From an uncultured Thalassolituus sp. (lineage in GTDB: Bacteria > Pseudomonadota > Gammaproteobacteria > Pseudomonadales > Oceanobacteraceae): 64,000 nucleotides of DNA. The stretch covers positions 1 through 64,000 of the forward strand of contig NZ_CATMFB010000002.1 in assembly GCF_950066645.1 (NCBI RefSeq), read 5' to 3'. The notes below the pieces were generated by a model. That model did no database searches and was not told where the DNA came from. It saw only the letters and a program-made list of their open reading frames with translations. The position numbers were made by a program, and so were the translations under genes. Positions 1 through 7,899 of the stretch are shown one piece after another (position 1 is the stretch's first letter; each line of letters begins with the position of its first letter).

Positions 1-1
1 T

Positions 2-77
2 GGGTGATTAGCTCAGCTGGGAGAGCATCTGCCTTACAAGCAGAGGGTCGGCGGTTCGATCCCGTCATCACCCACCA
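2..77 (+). tRNA. tRNA-Val (anticodon TAC)
   Basis: A complete 76-nt cloverleaf is visible. The 5' acceptor arm GGGTGAT pairs with ATCACCC, followed by discriminator A and an encoded CCA. The D-loop TTAGCTCAGCTGGGAGAG and the T-arm GGCGGTTCGATCCCGTC are canonical, and the anticodon loop CTTACAA carries TAC (valine). It lies 28 nt before a tRNA-Asp gene, so the two are probably processed from one transcript. Any promoter lies outside the window. Confidence 0.96.
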
Positions 78-105
78 TCACTTTGCAAAAAAGTGATCAC
101 AATGC

Positions 106-182
106 GGACTGGTAGTTCAGTTGGTTAGAATACCGGCCTGTCACGCCGGGGGTCGCGGGTTCGAGTCCCGTCCAGTCCGCCA
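106..182 (+). tRNA. tRNA-Asp (anticodon GTC)
   Basis: A 77-nt cloverleaf with acceptor GGACTGG pairing with CCAGTCC, discriminator G and encoded CCA. The anticodon loop CTGTCAC gives GTC (aspartate), and the T-arm CGGGTTCGAGTCCCG is perfect. The start was set by aligning the TAGTTCAG D-arm with the family; an apparent start at 104 would leave no G discriminator. It is the second gene of a Val-Asp tRNA pair, a common arrangement in gammaproteobacteria. Confidence 0.96.
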
Positions 183-488
183 TCTTTCTTAAGATCCCCT
201 TTTTAAATATACGCCTGGTTCGAGCCCCGCTTGAGCGCAAGCCCGGCCGTCCGCCATCTTTTTTAAGATCCCCTGCCCCACGATTTACCTTTGCGCACCA
301 ATTTGGCGCAGCTCTGTTGCTTTTGTCTATACACTCCCTGACCGATTTTTAACCAACTTATTGAAGCATTGTCATATCCTAGTCATATTCCGCGCCTATT
401 CTGACCCCGTAGTCACAGGGAAGACCGGGGAACAAAGGTAAGGATGCCTTGTCAATTCTCTGGCAGCGACTACATTTAATCCTGAAGG
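183..488. other. Gene-free region after the tRNAs
   Basis: No convincing protein or RNA gene is visible. The stretch holds the tRNA-Asp 3'-end duplicate (217-274) and, at about 408-438, CCCCG...CGGGG dyad-like pieces. The remainder may be the upstream regulatory region of the acidic mini-gene. A minus-strand 60-codon frame across 379-561 has no ribosome site and is not supported. Confidence 0.5.
217..274 (+). repeat. Partial duplicate of the tRNA-Asp 3' end and its flank
   Basis: Positions 249-274 repeat 175-200 with one mismatch in 26. This covers the last bases of the acceptor arm, the CCA and about 18 nt of 3' flank including AAGATCCCCT. A T-arm-like GGTTCGAGCCCCG at 217-229 precedes it. 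No D-arm or anticodon arm is present, so it is a scrap and not a functional tRNA. In both copies ATCTT pairs with AAGAT just before C-rich and T-rich sequence, so the copied piece may include the transcript-end hairpin. It could be the relic of a lost tandem tRNA or of an element that integrated at the tRNA. Confidence 0.75.
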
Positions 489-504
489 TGGCACAGGTTA
501 TGCT
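489..504 (+). promoter_or_regulatory. Putative sigma54 (-24/-12) promoter
   Basis: TGGCACAGGTTATGCT matches the RpoN consensus TGGCAC-N5-TTGCW at all but one core position. The invariant GG (490-491) and GC (502-503) are separated by the required 10 nt. Transcription would start near 515, about 36 nt before the AAGGAG of the acidic mini-gene at 563. The upstream 200-480 stretch has no gene and could hold activator sites; I recognise none. This is consensus matching only. Confidence 0.5.
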
Positions 505-562
505 GAGTAAAAAGTGCACACTGGAAATATTGGAATATTTAAAAAGAAAAAAGGAGATCAAT

Positions 563-643
563 ATGTCTGATTACATTGATGATCTGTTAGAAGTCGGATT
601 CGATGATTTCGATGACGATTGTGATGATGCGGTTGAGATGTAA
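563..643 (+). CDS. 26-aa highly acidic peptide, unknown function
   Basis: An ATG at 563 is preceded by a strong AAGGAG ribosome site at 551-556 and followed by 25 codons and TAA. Twelve of 26 residues are Asp or Glu, with the runs DDFDDDCDD and IDDLLEVGF, and there is one Cys. No signal peptide or membrane segment is present. The reading frame is open back to 449, but the Shine-Dalgarno site and AT-rich leader favour 563. The sigma54-like element at 489-504 is suitably placed. The next gene is convergent, so this is a monocistronic mini-gene. I recognise no family. A metal-binding or nucleic-acid-mimic peptide, a modified-peptide precursor or a leader are possibilities; no modifying enzyme is nearby. 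Confidence 0.5.
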   Translation: MSDYIDDLLEVGFDDFDDDCDDAVEM

Positions 644-644
644 A

Positions 645-1658
645 TTACCGTCTCAACTCTCTGTAGCGGCCTGGCGCTTCGCCGGTCCAGCGCTTGAAAG
701 CGCGCTGGAAGGCCGCAGCTGATCCAAACCCCAACACATACGCAATTTCCCCTAAGGTCAACGCAGTATCCCGCACATAGCTCTCTGCTAACGCCTGACG
801 GGTTTCATTTAATACCTGTTGAAACGTCACCCCCTCTGCCTGTAAACGTCGTCTGAGTGTCCACGGGGCCATATTAAGGCGTCGGGCAACGACTTCCAGT
901 TCCGGCGTCTGACCATTCAGCAGCGGACCGATTGAACGGGCCACACTTTCACGCACACTCAGACCAAGACGCACTCGTTCAAGCTCACGGTCTGCCTGAC
1001 GTTTCAGGCCTTCATAAACGGAAGCGCAGCGCTGCAGCACCGGCAGATCGAGTGCCTCGCGGCTGAGAATGATGCTGTTGCTCTCTGCGCCAAAATGCAC
1101 CGGACAACGGAAATGCTCCTGATAACGGGCAGCATACGAAGGCTCGTCAAATTCAATCTGAACCGACTGCACCAGCCCCTGCTTACCCGTCAGGGCTTCC
1201 GGGAGGCGGAACCAGCCGCCGAGCACAGAATCCACCACGAAGAGGTTGTACTCGTTATAGGGGCTGATGGAGTAAAACGTCAGCCTGCCCTGCCCCTGAT
1301 TTACGGAGAAGGCCGAAGCACCACGAGAGTTATAGCTGGACAGCAATTCATAATCAGCGACGGCCTGAAGCGCCTCACGCAGTGTCGGTGCGGTCATGGC
1401 CAGCAAGCCCGCCACACCGAGGTGGGAGGGCTGTGAAATCCGCCCCATCTGCAACCCAAGCCAGGGCGCACCGGTCTGCTGTATCGCAGTGTGTCCGAGA
1501 CGCATAAAGCGCGGAATACTGATGCGGGTATCGGGCGACGACAATGTCGATGCTTCGATGCGGAACTGCTCCAGCAAGGGCGCCGGAGGCGTCCCCAGAC
1601 TGTCCATGGCCCGCGCCAGCAGCTCAACGTAGGTGATACTCAGGTCACCGAGTTTCAT
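645..1658 (-). CDS. AraC-family transcriptional regulator
   Basis: 337 aa. The N-terminal ~200 residues resemble the arabinose-binding-like domain of OruR/ArgR-type AraC regulators. The C-terminal ~100 residues carry a double helix-turn-helix, with LNMAPWTLRRRLQAEG as the first and the family signature GFGSAAAFQRAFKRWTG as the second. It starts 6 bp after the stop of the membrane-protein gene upstream (1665-2522), so the two are probably cotranscribed. It may regulate the RND/YCF48/DUF1329 genes further upstream on the same strand (inference). The effector is unknown. Length is typical for this subfamily (about 330-345 aa). Confidence 0.9.
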   Translation of the reverse strand: MKLGDLSITYVELLARAMDSLGTPPAPLLEQFRIEASTLSSPDTRISIPRFMRLGHTAIQQTGAPWLGLQMGRISQPSHLGVAGLLAMTAPTLREALQAVADYELLSSYNSRGASAFSVNQGQGRLTFYSISPYNEYNLFVVDSVLGGWFRLPEALTGKQGLVQSVQIEFDEPSYAARYQEHFRCPVHFGAESNSIILSREALDLPVLQRCASVYEGLKRQADRELERVRLGLSVRESVARSIGPLLNGQTPELEVVARRLNMAPWTLRRRLQAEGVTFQQVLNETRQALAESYVRDTALTLGEIAYVLGFGSAAAFQRAFKRWTGEAPGRYRELRR

Positions 1659-1664
1659 CGGATG

Positions 1665-2522
1665 TCAGGCGTCCATACCGCTGTCGTCTTTATTGTCTTC
1701 TGCCACAACCTGCTCATCTTCCTGCGGCTCATAAAACTCGACGAGAAACTGATAACTGAGTGACAGGACCGTAATTGAAATCAGAGTCATAAAGTAAACA
1801 CCGAATGCGGCAATAATATCGGTCACTGTGTTGCCAACATTGGCCAGAAGAATAAATGGTGAGCTGACCAGAAGCGGTAATGCCAGCACAACAATCACCA
1901 GGCGGCTGCCATTCCCCTGACTCATGCGCCAGGCCCGTCCAAGATCAGAGCCCTCAGTACCAATCGCAATTTCTGGCAAGGTCACCGACAGGCGCGCCAT
2001 CACGTAGATCATCAGCATCAGGCAGGGTACGGCCACGACAACAGATAATTTCTGCGCCTCTTCTGGCCCCATAACGCTGGCAAGCACCACTGAGGCCATC
2101 ATAACGGCGATCCCGCCCACAAACGCTGACGCAAGAACGACAACGATTGAACGCAGGAGATATTTCAGGTCATAACGCGTAGGGACGCGGAGTGCATTCA
2201 GAGGCCATTGCGACGGGTCCTGCAGGCTGAAGCGATGCACTGTGGTTGCCAGCAACACACTCAGCAGCATAGACGTCAGCCCGAAAAAGATCATACGCCC
2301 ATACTTTTCAAATACAGCGGGATTGGTGTCTGTCGCCTGTTCAAAGGCCGCGAACATTTCAGCCTGTAGCTGTGTACTGAAGTGATCCAGTACAACAAGG
2401 ATCAGAATCAGAGGCAGGAACATGCTGATCAGTCGGGTACGCTTAGTCCAAAGAAGAAATAACGAATCTTTGAACAGATCAAATACTGGCAGCCTGGCTT
2501 CCAGCCCTAATGGACTCTTCAT
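1665..2522 (-). CDS. Multipass inner-membrane protein, unknown function
   Basis: 285 aa. Hydrophobic segments lie near residues 34-48, 76-92, 122-145, 157-175, 207-228 and 238-262, so about six membrane spans are expected. The N terminus is cytosolic-looking and positively charged (WTKRTRL), and the C-terminal tail is acidic (EPQEDEQ...DDSGMDA). I recognise no named family; the overall plan resembles integral-membrane proteins of the glycerophosphodiesterase-membrane-domain type, but no motif proves it. It sits between the RND permease, from which a strong terminator separates it, and the AraC gene, so it may serve the same envelope process. Confidence 0.7.
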   Translation of the reverse strand: MKSPLGLEARLPVFDLFKDSLFLLWTKRTRLISMFLPLILILVVLDHFSTQLQAEMFAAFEQATDTNPAVFEKYGRMIFFGLTSMLLSVLLATTVHRFSLQDPSQWPLNALRVPTRYDLKYLLRSIVVVLASAFVGGIAVMMASVVLASVMGPEEAQKLSVVVAVPCLMLMIYVMARLSVTLPEIAIGTEGSDLGRAWRMSQGNGSRLVIVVLALPLLVSSPFILLANVGNTVTDIIAAFGVYFMTLISITVLSLSYQFLVEFYEPQEDEQVVAEDNKDDSGMDA

Positions 2523-2540
2523 AAATACTCCTCACATAAA

Positions 2541-2572
2541 AATGCCCCGGCAGGTTGCTCTGCCGGGGCATT
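2541..2572 (-). terminator. Rho-independent terminator after the RND permease gene
   Basis: A perfect 13-bp stem (AATGCCCCGGCAG with CTGCCGGGGCATT) with a 6-nt loop is followed on the minus strand by TTTTTATG. It lies between the RND gene stop (2591) and the next minus-strand start (2522). Expression of the membrane-protein and AraC genes downstream must come from read-through or a promoter in the very short gap. Confidence 0.85.
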
Positions 2573-2590
2573 ATCTTACCCTGTTTTTAA

Positions 2591-5068
2591 TCAACCCGCC
2601 GGTGGTACATCACCGTGACGACGCTTATGGCGCTCGATCATGCGTTCAGGACGCAGCAGGAAGCTCGCCAGGGCTGGCAGGAGAATCAGCGCACCTAACA
2701 TATTCCAGAGGAACATAAAGGTCAGCAGAATACCCATGTCTGCCTGGAATTTGATTGGCGAGATAATCCAGGTCGCAACACCGATGGCCAGGGTCACACC
2801 GGTAAAGCTCACCGCCTTACCTGTTGAACGCAGCGTTTCGAAGAACGCTTCCTGCATCGACTTCCCGGCAACGATCATGACTTCCAGGCGATTATAGATA
2901 TAGATGCCGTAGTCGACACCAATCCCCACCCCGAGGGCAATCACAGGCAATGTTGCTACTTTCACGCCGATATCCAGATACGTCATCAGCGCCTGACTCA
3001 GAATAGAAGTCAGCGCCAGAGGGATCAGAATACAGGCCACCGCGGTCAGACTGCGGAAAGTAATAAAACAGAGTACAAATACCACAACGTAAACGAAGAT
3101 CAGCATAGTACCCTGAGCATCCGCGATAACCTGGTTAGTCGCCGCTTCAATACCCGCATTACCCGAAGCTAACTGGAAGCGCACCGGCACAGACTCAAGC
3201 TCGCCACTGCTGATGGCTTCTTCGATTTCTGCAAAACGGTAGGTGTAGAACTTCTGGTCAACGTGGTCGTCGTAGGTCTCTTTGAATTTCTCAACGGCAG
3301 CGACCACAGTTTCGAGTGTCTCAGCCTTGTGATCATTCAGATAAATAATCACCGGAGCCATAGAGCAGTCTGAATTAAGCAGTGCATCTGGCGCGCGCTG
3401 AATCGAGGTATTAAGAATGGTCTGGTTACGTGACAGCGCAGACCAGTTCAGATTACCTTCGTTCATTGATTTGGTAACCAGCTTGGATACGGTCACCAGA
3501 GACGTGGTCGACTGCACGCCCGGAACGTTCTCCATGTACCACATAAAGCGGTCCATCGCGTCCATCACCTTATAAGCATTACACTGCTCAGGTGGCGTCT
3601 CTACCATAACCACCATAACGTCGGAGCTGGTCGAGTAATTTCCGACCATGTAAGCGTTATCCAGGTTATAGCGGCTGTCAGCGCGAAGTTCTGGCGCACC
3701 TTTATCAAGGTCGCCAATTTTCAGCCCCTGGCTGTAGAAATAACCGAAGACCGCCATAACAATCGCCAGAACGATAGGTACAGGGGCGACTTTACGGTTA
3801 GCGAAAGAAGACAGTGCACGCCAGATACCAGAGGCATTTTCTTCAGCTTTACGGGCGTGATTAACACCCGACTGGCTGATGCCGATGTACGACATAATGA
3901 TTGGCAGCAGAACAAGGTTGGTCACAATAATCATGGCCACGCCCACACTCGCCGCAATCGCCAGCTCCTGAATCACCCCAATATCAATAAACAGCAGGGT
4001 CAGGAAGCCAATTGCATCCGACAACAGCGCCAGCATGCCCGGTACATACAGACCACGGAAAGCATGACGGGCGGCCTGCAGAGGATTTGCCCCTTTGCCT
4101 GCCTCAATCGCAATCCCGTTAATGATCTGTACGCCATGACTGATGCCAATCGCAAACACCAGGAAAGGCACCAGTACCGAATACAGATCCACCGTGAAGC
4201 CCATCAGCGCCAGTGAGCCAAGCTGCCAGACAACGGCAATCAGAGACGCGACAATAGGCACGATAGTGCCACGAGGGCAGCGTGAATACAGGAACAGCAG
4301 AATGGCCGTCATCACCATTGCCGCCAGGAAGAAGAGGCCAATAGATTTGGCACCTTCCAGCAGGTCACCTAACTTCTTCGGCGTGCCAGTGATATAGATC
4401 CGGTACTGGTCGTTCTGGAACTGAGAACGTACCTTTTCTTCCAGCTCTTTACTGAACGCCGCGTAGCTCAGTTTTTCACCCGTTTCAGGGTCATTCTCGA
4501 CCAGGGGTACGTCAATAATGGCCGACTCGAAGTTGTTCGCAACCAGACGCCCGACCTGTCCTGACTTCAGCACATTCTGACGGACCTGTTCGAGGCTATC
4601 GCGCGAACCATCGTAAGTACTCGGAATAACCGGGCCGCCCTGAAAACCTTCTTCTGTGACTTCGGTCCAGCGCACATTCGGCGTCCAGAGCGACTGCATT
4701 CCTGAGCGGTCGACGCCCTTAATAAAGAAGATCTCGTCGCTGATTTTGCTCAGCGTATCCATGTAGTCTTTGGTGAAAATATCGCCCGAGGTCGTCTCGA
4801 CCGCGATCTTCACGTTGGCGACACCGCTCTTCATCTCGTCCTTGTGAACCAGATAATTACGGATGTACTCATGGTTAAGCGGAATGTATTTTTCAATACT
4901 GGCGTCGAGCGTTACCTTCGTCAGTCCAAAACCGAACAGCGCGGTAAGCATCATCAGAACCGCAATGACGATACCGCGGTTGTTGAAGATCAGACGCTCA
5001 AGAAATGGTTCGCTTTCCGGCGACAGAATGTAGTGTTCAGGAACACTGGAAAATTTCTTATCACTCAT
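2591..5068 (-). CDS. RND/MMPL-family transporter permease
   Basis: 825 aa, consistent with a HAE3/MMPL-type RND exporter with two repeats of one membrane span, a large periplasmic loop and a five-span bundle. The first span is near residues 32-50; the first bundle (about 245-410) contains FAIGISHGVQIINGI, and the second (about 650-810) contains ALGVGIGVDYGIYIYNRLE, the family's charged fourth-helix motif. Members export hydrophobic molecules such as lipids and hopanoids. It starts 1 bp after the stop of the YCF48-like gene, so the two are translationally linked. In many proteobacteria this pair occurs with DUF1329 and DUF1302 genes; here DUF1329 is present and DUF1302 is absent. Substrate unknown. 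Confidence 0.88.
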   Translation of the reverse strand: MSDKKFSSVPEHYILSPESEPFLERLIFNNRGIVIAVLMMLTALFGFGLTKVTLDASIEKYIPLNHEYIRNYLVHKDEMKSGVANVKIAVETTSGDIFTKDYMDTLSKISDEIFFIKGVDRSGMQSLWTPNVRWTEVTEEGFQGGPVIPSTYDGSRDSLEQVRQNVLKSGQVGRLVANNFESAIIDVPLVENDPETGEKLSYAAFSKELEEKVRSQFQNDQYRIYITGTPKKLGDLLEGAKSIGLFFLAAMVMTAILLFLYSRCPRGTIVPIVASLIAVVWQLGSLALMGFTVDLYSVLVPFLVFAIGISHGVQIINGIAIEAGKGANPLQAARHAFRGLYVPGMLALLSDAIGFLTLLFIDIGVIQELAIAASVGVAMIIVTNLVLLPIIMSYIGISQSGVNHARKAEENASGIWRALSSFANRKVAPVPIVLAIVMAVFGYFYSQGLKIGDLDKGAPELRADSRYNLDNAYMVGNYSTSSDVMVVMVETPPEQCNAYKVMDAMDRFMWYMENVPGVQSTTSLVTVSKLVTKSMNEGNLNWSALSRNQTILNTSIQRAPDALLNSDCSMAPVIIYLNDHKAETLETVVAAVEKFKETYDDHVDQKFYTYRFAEIEEAISSGELESVPVRFQLASGNAGIEAATNQVIADAQGTMLIFVYVVVFVLCFITFRSLTAVACILIPLALTSILSQALMTYLDIGVKVATLPVIALGVGIGVDYGIYIYNRLEVMIVAGKSMQEAFFETLRSTGKAVSFTGVTLAIGVATWIISPIKFQADMGILLTFMFLWNMLGALILLPALASFLLRPERMIERHKRRHGDVPPAG

Positions 5069-5069
5069 T

Positions 5070-6281
5070 TCACAGGTCCCCTTGTGCCATGGAAATCTCG
5101 GCCTGCATCAGGTGGCCCTGCGGATCAAGCAACTTCACTCCGGCTTCTCCGACGATAACAAAATGCCCTTGCGTGGCACGGGTGACGGCAGCCGAAGCCT
5201 TGCGCCCTTCAAGAATGACCGAGCGCGGGTTACGGAAATTGCGGTCGAGCAGAATCACTGCACCGCCATTACCGACCAGTACAGCACCCTTCTCTGTTTC
5301 GAAACCGCCAAGCAGCGTCTGCTCAACGCCGGTATTCAGCTCTTCCCAGGTAATCCCTTCGTCCCAGGACTGATACACATGTCCACGCAGTGCGAATAAC
5401 AGCTGCAGTTTGTCTTTATCAACCAGACCAAACAGCGAACCGTCGTATGGGCTCGGTTGCGGCGTCCAGCTCTGCCCGGCGTCTTCAGAGCGCAGCAGCA
5501 GACCCATTTCGCCGGTAATGACCATGGTCTGTTCGCCGGTGCGGGTAATGGAATTCAGGTGCAGGCGATCCGGGTTCGGCAGACGGGACGCCATGTCCTG
5601 CCAGCTTTTGCCGCCGTCTTCGGTAGTAAAGGCCATACCGTAGGCACCGATCGCGATACCTTCTTTTTCGCTCCAGAATTCCACATCAAGGAAAGGCTTG
5701 GTTGAGCCAGTCTCGAAGTCGTATTCGGCATCCTGAAGGGTAAACTGCGCAGTTTCGAGCGCCATCATTGCTTCGTCGGCTTCTTCGTCTGAACCCTCAG
5801 CAGCAAGTTCAGCACGCTCTTCCATCACAGCAAGATTGCTACGCGCAGCCTCCAGAATGGCTTTGTTCGCCTGATAACCATCAAACTGCTTAGTCCAGGT
5901 TTTACCGCCATCTTCACTGCCAAGAATGACGCCATCGTGACCCACGGCCCAGCCGTTACGCTCACCATAGAAATCGACAGATGTCAGTGTGACACTGACC
6001 GGCACCTCCCCCTGGCGCCAGCTAAGTCCACCGTCATCTGAAAATACGATGTGTCCGTGAGCCCCTGCGCTCACAAGACGATCTCCGGCGTTGGTAACAT
6101 CGAGCAGCAACTCTTCATGAGCGCGCAGCGTCTCCATTGCCGGAGTCTCCAGCGGGTCCTGCCAACCGGCATTCACCACTGAGGACAACGCCATAGCTCC
6201 CACCATGAGCCAGCGTCTGCCCTGCCTGACTTGTGCGTCCCCACCTGCACAAGCGGTCGGCCTGACCAAATTAAACAACAT
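5070..6281 (-). CDS. YCF48-like beta-propeller protein (BNR/Asp-box repeats), exported
   Basis: About 403 aa from the ATG at 6281; the frame is open to 6341. I chose 6281 because GGGG precedes it and it leaves an Arg-rich n-region and hydrophobic core (RQGRRW...VGAMALSSVVNAG) that looks like a signal peptide. Repeated Asp-box motifs are visible (FSDDGGLSW, GSEDGGKTW, TTEDGGKSW, SEDAGQSW), as in the plant and cyanobacterial photosystem II assembly factor HCF136/Ycf48 fold. An Ala/Glu-rich, probably helical insertion (about residues 140-190) interrupts the propeller. Paired with the RND permease, it is likely a periplasmic accessory protein. No photosynthetic role is implied. Confidence 0.85.
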   Translation of the reverse strand: MLFNLVRPTACAGGDAQVRQGRRWLMVGAMALSSVVNAGWQDPLETPAMETLRAHEELLLDVTNAGDRLVSAGAHGHIVFSDDGGLSWRQGEVPVSVTLTSVDFYGERNGWAVGHDGVILGSEDGGKTWTKQFDGYQANKAILEAARSNLAVMEERAELAAEGSDEEADEAMMALETAQFTLQDAEYDFETGSTKPFLDVEFWSEKEGIAIGAYGMAFTTEDGGKSWQDMASRLPNPDRLHLNSITRTGEQTMVITGEMGLLLRSEDAGQSWTPQPSPYDGSLFGLVDKDKLQLLFALRGHVYQSWDEGITWEELNTGVEQTLLGGFETEKGAVLVGNGGAVILLDRNFRNPRSVILEGRKASAAVTRATQGHFVIVGEAGVKLLDPQGHLMQAEISMAQGDL

Positions 6282-6470
6282 AAAAGACCCCGTTTTTATT
6301 GCTTTGTCGTTTTTTCGCGCTAGTCTATCCGACAGGCGCAAAAGTGACTAACCTGCGCTTGTAACAGTATGTAAGCCGCAGGCCATCTTCCTTAAGAGTA
6401 GACGCAATCAGGGAAAAGCGGGAACGGAGCGTTCCGCTGGCGCTCCGAATCCCGATCAGATATTGAACAA

Positions 6471-7856
6471 TTAACGTCGACCGCGACGTCTCAGTTCTGC
6501 TGGCGTGAAATAGCGGTCACCCGGTGGCGGATTGCTGTAATCAATCGCTTCCGGCTCTTCATTGATCATTCCCTGAACATGATAGCGACGTGCCCGAAGG
6601 TCGTGGAAAACATCCATTCCTGACCAGGTAACAGGCAACTCATAATACGTTTTCATATACGACATGCTGACGCGCCATAACTCGCCATTAATGTCGTACT
6701 GGTCGGCAACCGAAATTCCCCAGGTATCCTCATCAATGTAGAACACCCTGCGTCCATACACATGACGCTGGTTATTCTTGAGAGTTCCTTCCACGACCCA
6801 GACACGATGCTTTTCGTAGCGGGTATATTCAGAATTGACGTGCCCCGGACGAAGGACATCGTTGTAACTCAGAGTATTAGACGTCAGCCGGTAGTTGTTG
6901 TAGGGAATATACACCTCTTTTTTACCGATCAGCTTCCAGTCGTAACGATCCGGTGAGCCGTTGTACATATCGGTATCGTCGGCATAGCGCAGGCCATCGG
7001 CCGCAGCGATCGGTGTATCGTATGCCAGGTTAGGCGCACGGCGGACACGACGCTGTCCGGCGTTGTAGCCCCACGCCTGACGAGGTTCGTCGGCCTGGTT
7101 AAGGGTTTCCCGGACCAGTACAGCGCCACCAGCAAGGCGCGCTGGTGCCTTGGTCACAGACAGATAGTAGAAGAGAAGATTATCAAGCTCTTCAATCGTT
7201 TTATCCGGACGGTAGTAGTTAAATTCAACCTGCTGCTCTACGGTCGTCGGCGAGAAGTTTCCGTCTTTCTGTACGGCCACTTCGGATGCCTGAATCTGCA
7301 GGAAGACGCCACGCCAGCGGGTAATGTGGTTCCAGACAGCCTGGATACCTGCCTGCGCCGGGTCGTCGGAAAGCACCGGGAAAGGGATGCCGCCATAAGC
7401 GTACATCAGCGAGTTGCCGTTGTTCTGTAATTCAGCGCGGATTGCATTTTTGTAGGTATTTTCATATACCCACTCCGGCGCGGCTGCCGTACGCCGGGTT
7501 TTATAGACCGGCATACGGAAAGAATCGGGATAGGTACGGAACAGGGCTTTCTGCCCTTCGGTCAGATATTGATCATACTGCATCATATTCTGCGCAGTGA
7601 TCACAAAAAGTGGCTTATCTTCCGGATAAGGGTCCGGGTGATGCTGACCTGCATGGGTGTACGAAGGCGGTGGCAGAGTAAGACCACCACGCCACGGCGG
7701 TATGTCTCTTCCGTTACCTTCTTTTGTCGCACCCATCGGTGTCAGACTGGTTTTCAACTGCTCGGCGTCCTGAACACTGACAGCAGCGTGACCGGTGGCG
7801 GCCCCCATACAGAGAACAGCGGCGGCACCCGATAAAATCCACTTCTTATACTTCAT
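6471..7856 (-). CDS. DUF1329 periplasmic protein
   Basis: 461 aa from the ATG at 7856. An upstream in-frame extension to 7928 runs into the pepN 3' region and is rejected, because GAGG and a good signal peptide (MKYKKWILSGAAAVLCMGAATGHA) follow only this ATG. The mature part has the DUF1329 landmarks: PPWRGGLTLPPPSY near the N terminus, DPYPEDKPLFVITAQN, the segment LFRTYPDSFRMPVYKTRR, and later a run of conserved Tyr/Trp positions. DUF1329 proteins have a LolA/LolB-like fold and are thought to handle lipids or hydrophobic substrates in the periplasm. The YCF48-like gene follows after 189 bp. Confidence 0.85.
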   Translation of the reverse strand: MKYKKWILSGAAAVLCMGAATGHAAVSVQDAEQLKTSLTPMGATKEGNGRDIPPWRGGLTLPPPSYTHAGQHHPDPYPEDKPLFVITAQNMMQYDQYLTEGQKALFRTYPDSFRMPVYKTRRTAAAPEWVYENTYKNAIRAELQNNGNSLMYAYGGIPFPVLSDDPAQAGIQAVWNHITRWRGVFLQIQASEVAVQKDGNFSPTTVEQQVEFNYYRPDKTIEELDNLLFYYLSVTKAPARLAGGAVLVRETLNQADEPRQAWGYNAGQRRVRRAPNLAYDTPIAAADGLRYADDTDMYNGSPDRYDWKLIGKKEVYIPYNNYRLTSNTLSYNDVLRPGHVNSEYTRYEKHRVWVVEGTLKNNQRHVYGRRVFYIDEDTWGISVADQYDINGELWRVSMSYMKTYYELPVTWSGMDVFHDLRARRYHVQGMINEEPEAIDYSNPPPGDRYFTPAELRRRGRR

Positions 7857-7899
7857 TCCTGACCTCAGACATGCAGAAAGGCTTACGTCTCTGAATTCC

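Noticed and set aside
1-300. Prophage or genomic island attached to the tRNA-Asp
   Set aside because: The 3'-end repeat is suggestive, but no integrase, phage gene or composition shift follows; the next genes are ordinary.
379-561. Minus-strand 60-aa frame between tRNAs and the acidic mini-gene
   Set aside because: No ribosome site, no family-like features, and it lies over the sigma54-like promoter.
449-643. 64-aa version of the acidic peptide
   Set aside because: The 38 extra N-terminal codons include the promoter-like element; the strong AAGGAG is before the ATG at 563.
5005-5373. Plus-strand frames across the YCF48/RND region
   Set aside because: Low-complexity shadows of the minus-strand genes with no ribosome sites.
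6425-6447. Hairpin between the DUF1329 and YCF48-like genes as a terminator
   Set aside because: CGGAGCG/CGCTCCG is a real 7-bp stem but no U-run follows directly on the minus strand; it may only be a processing site.
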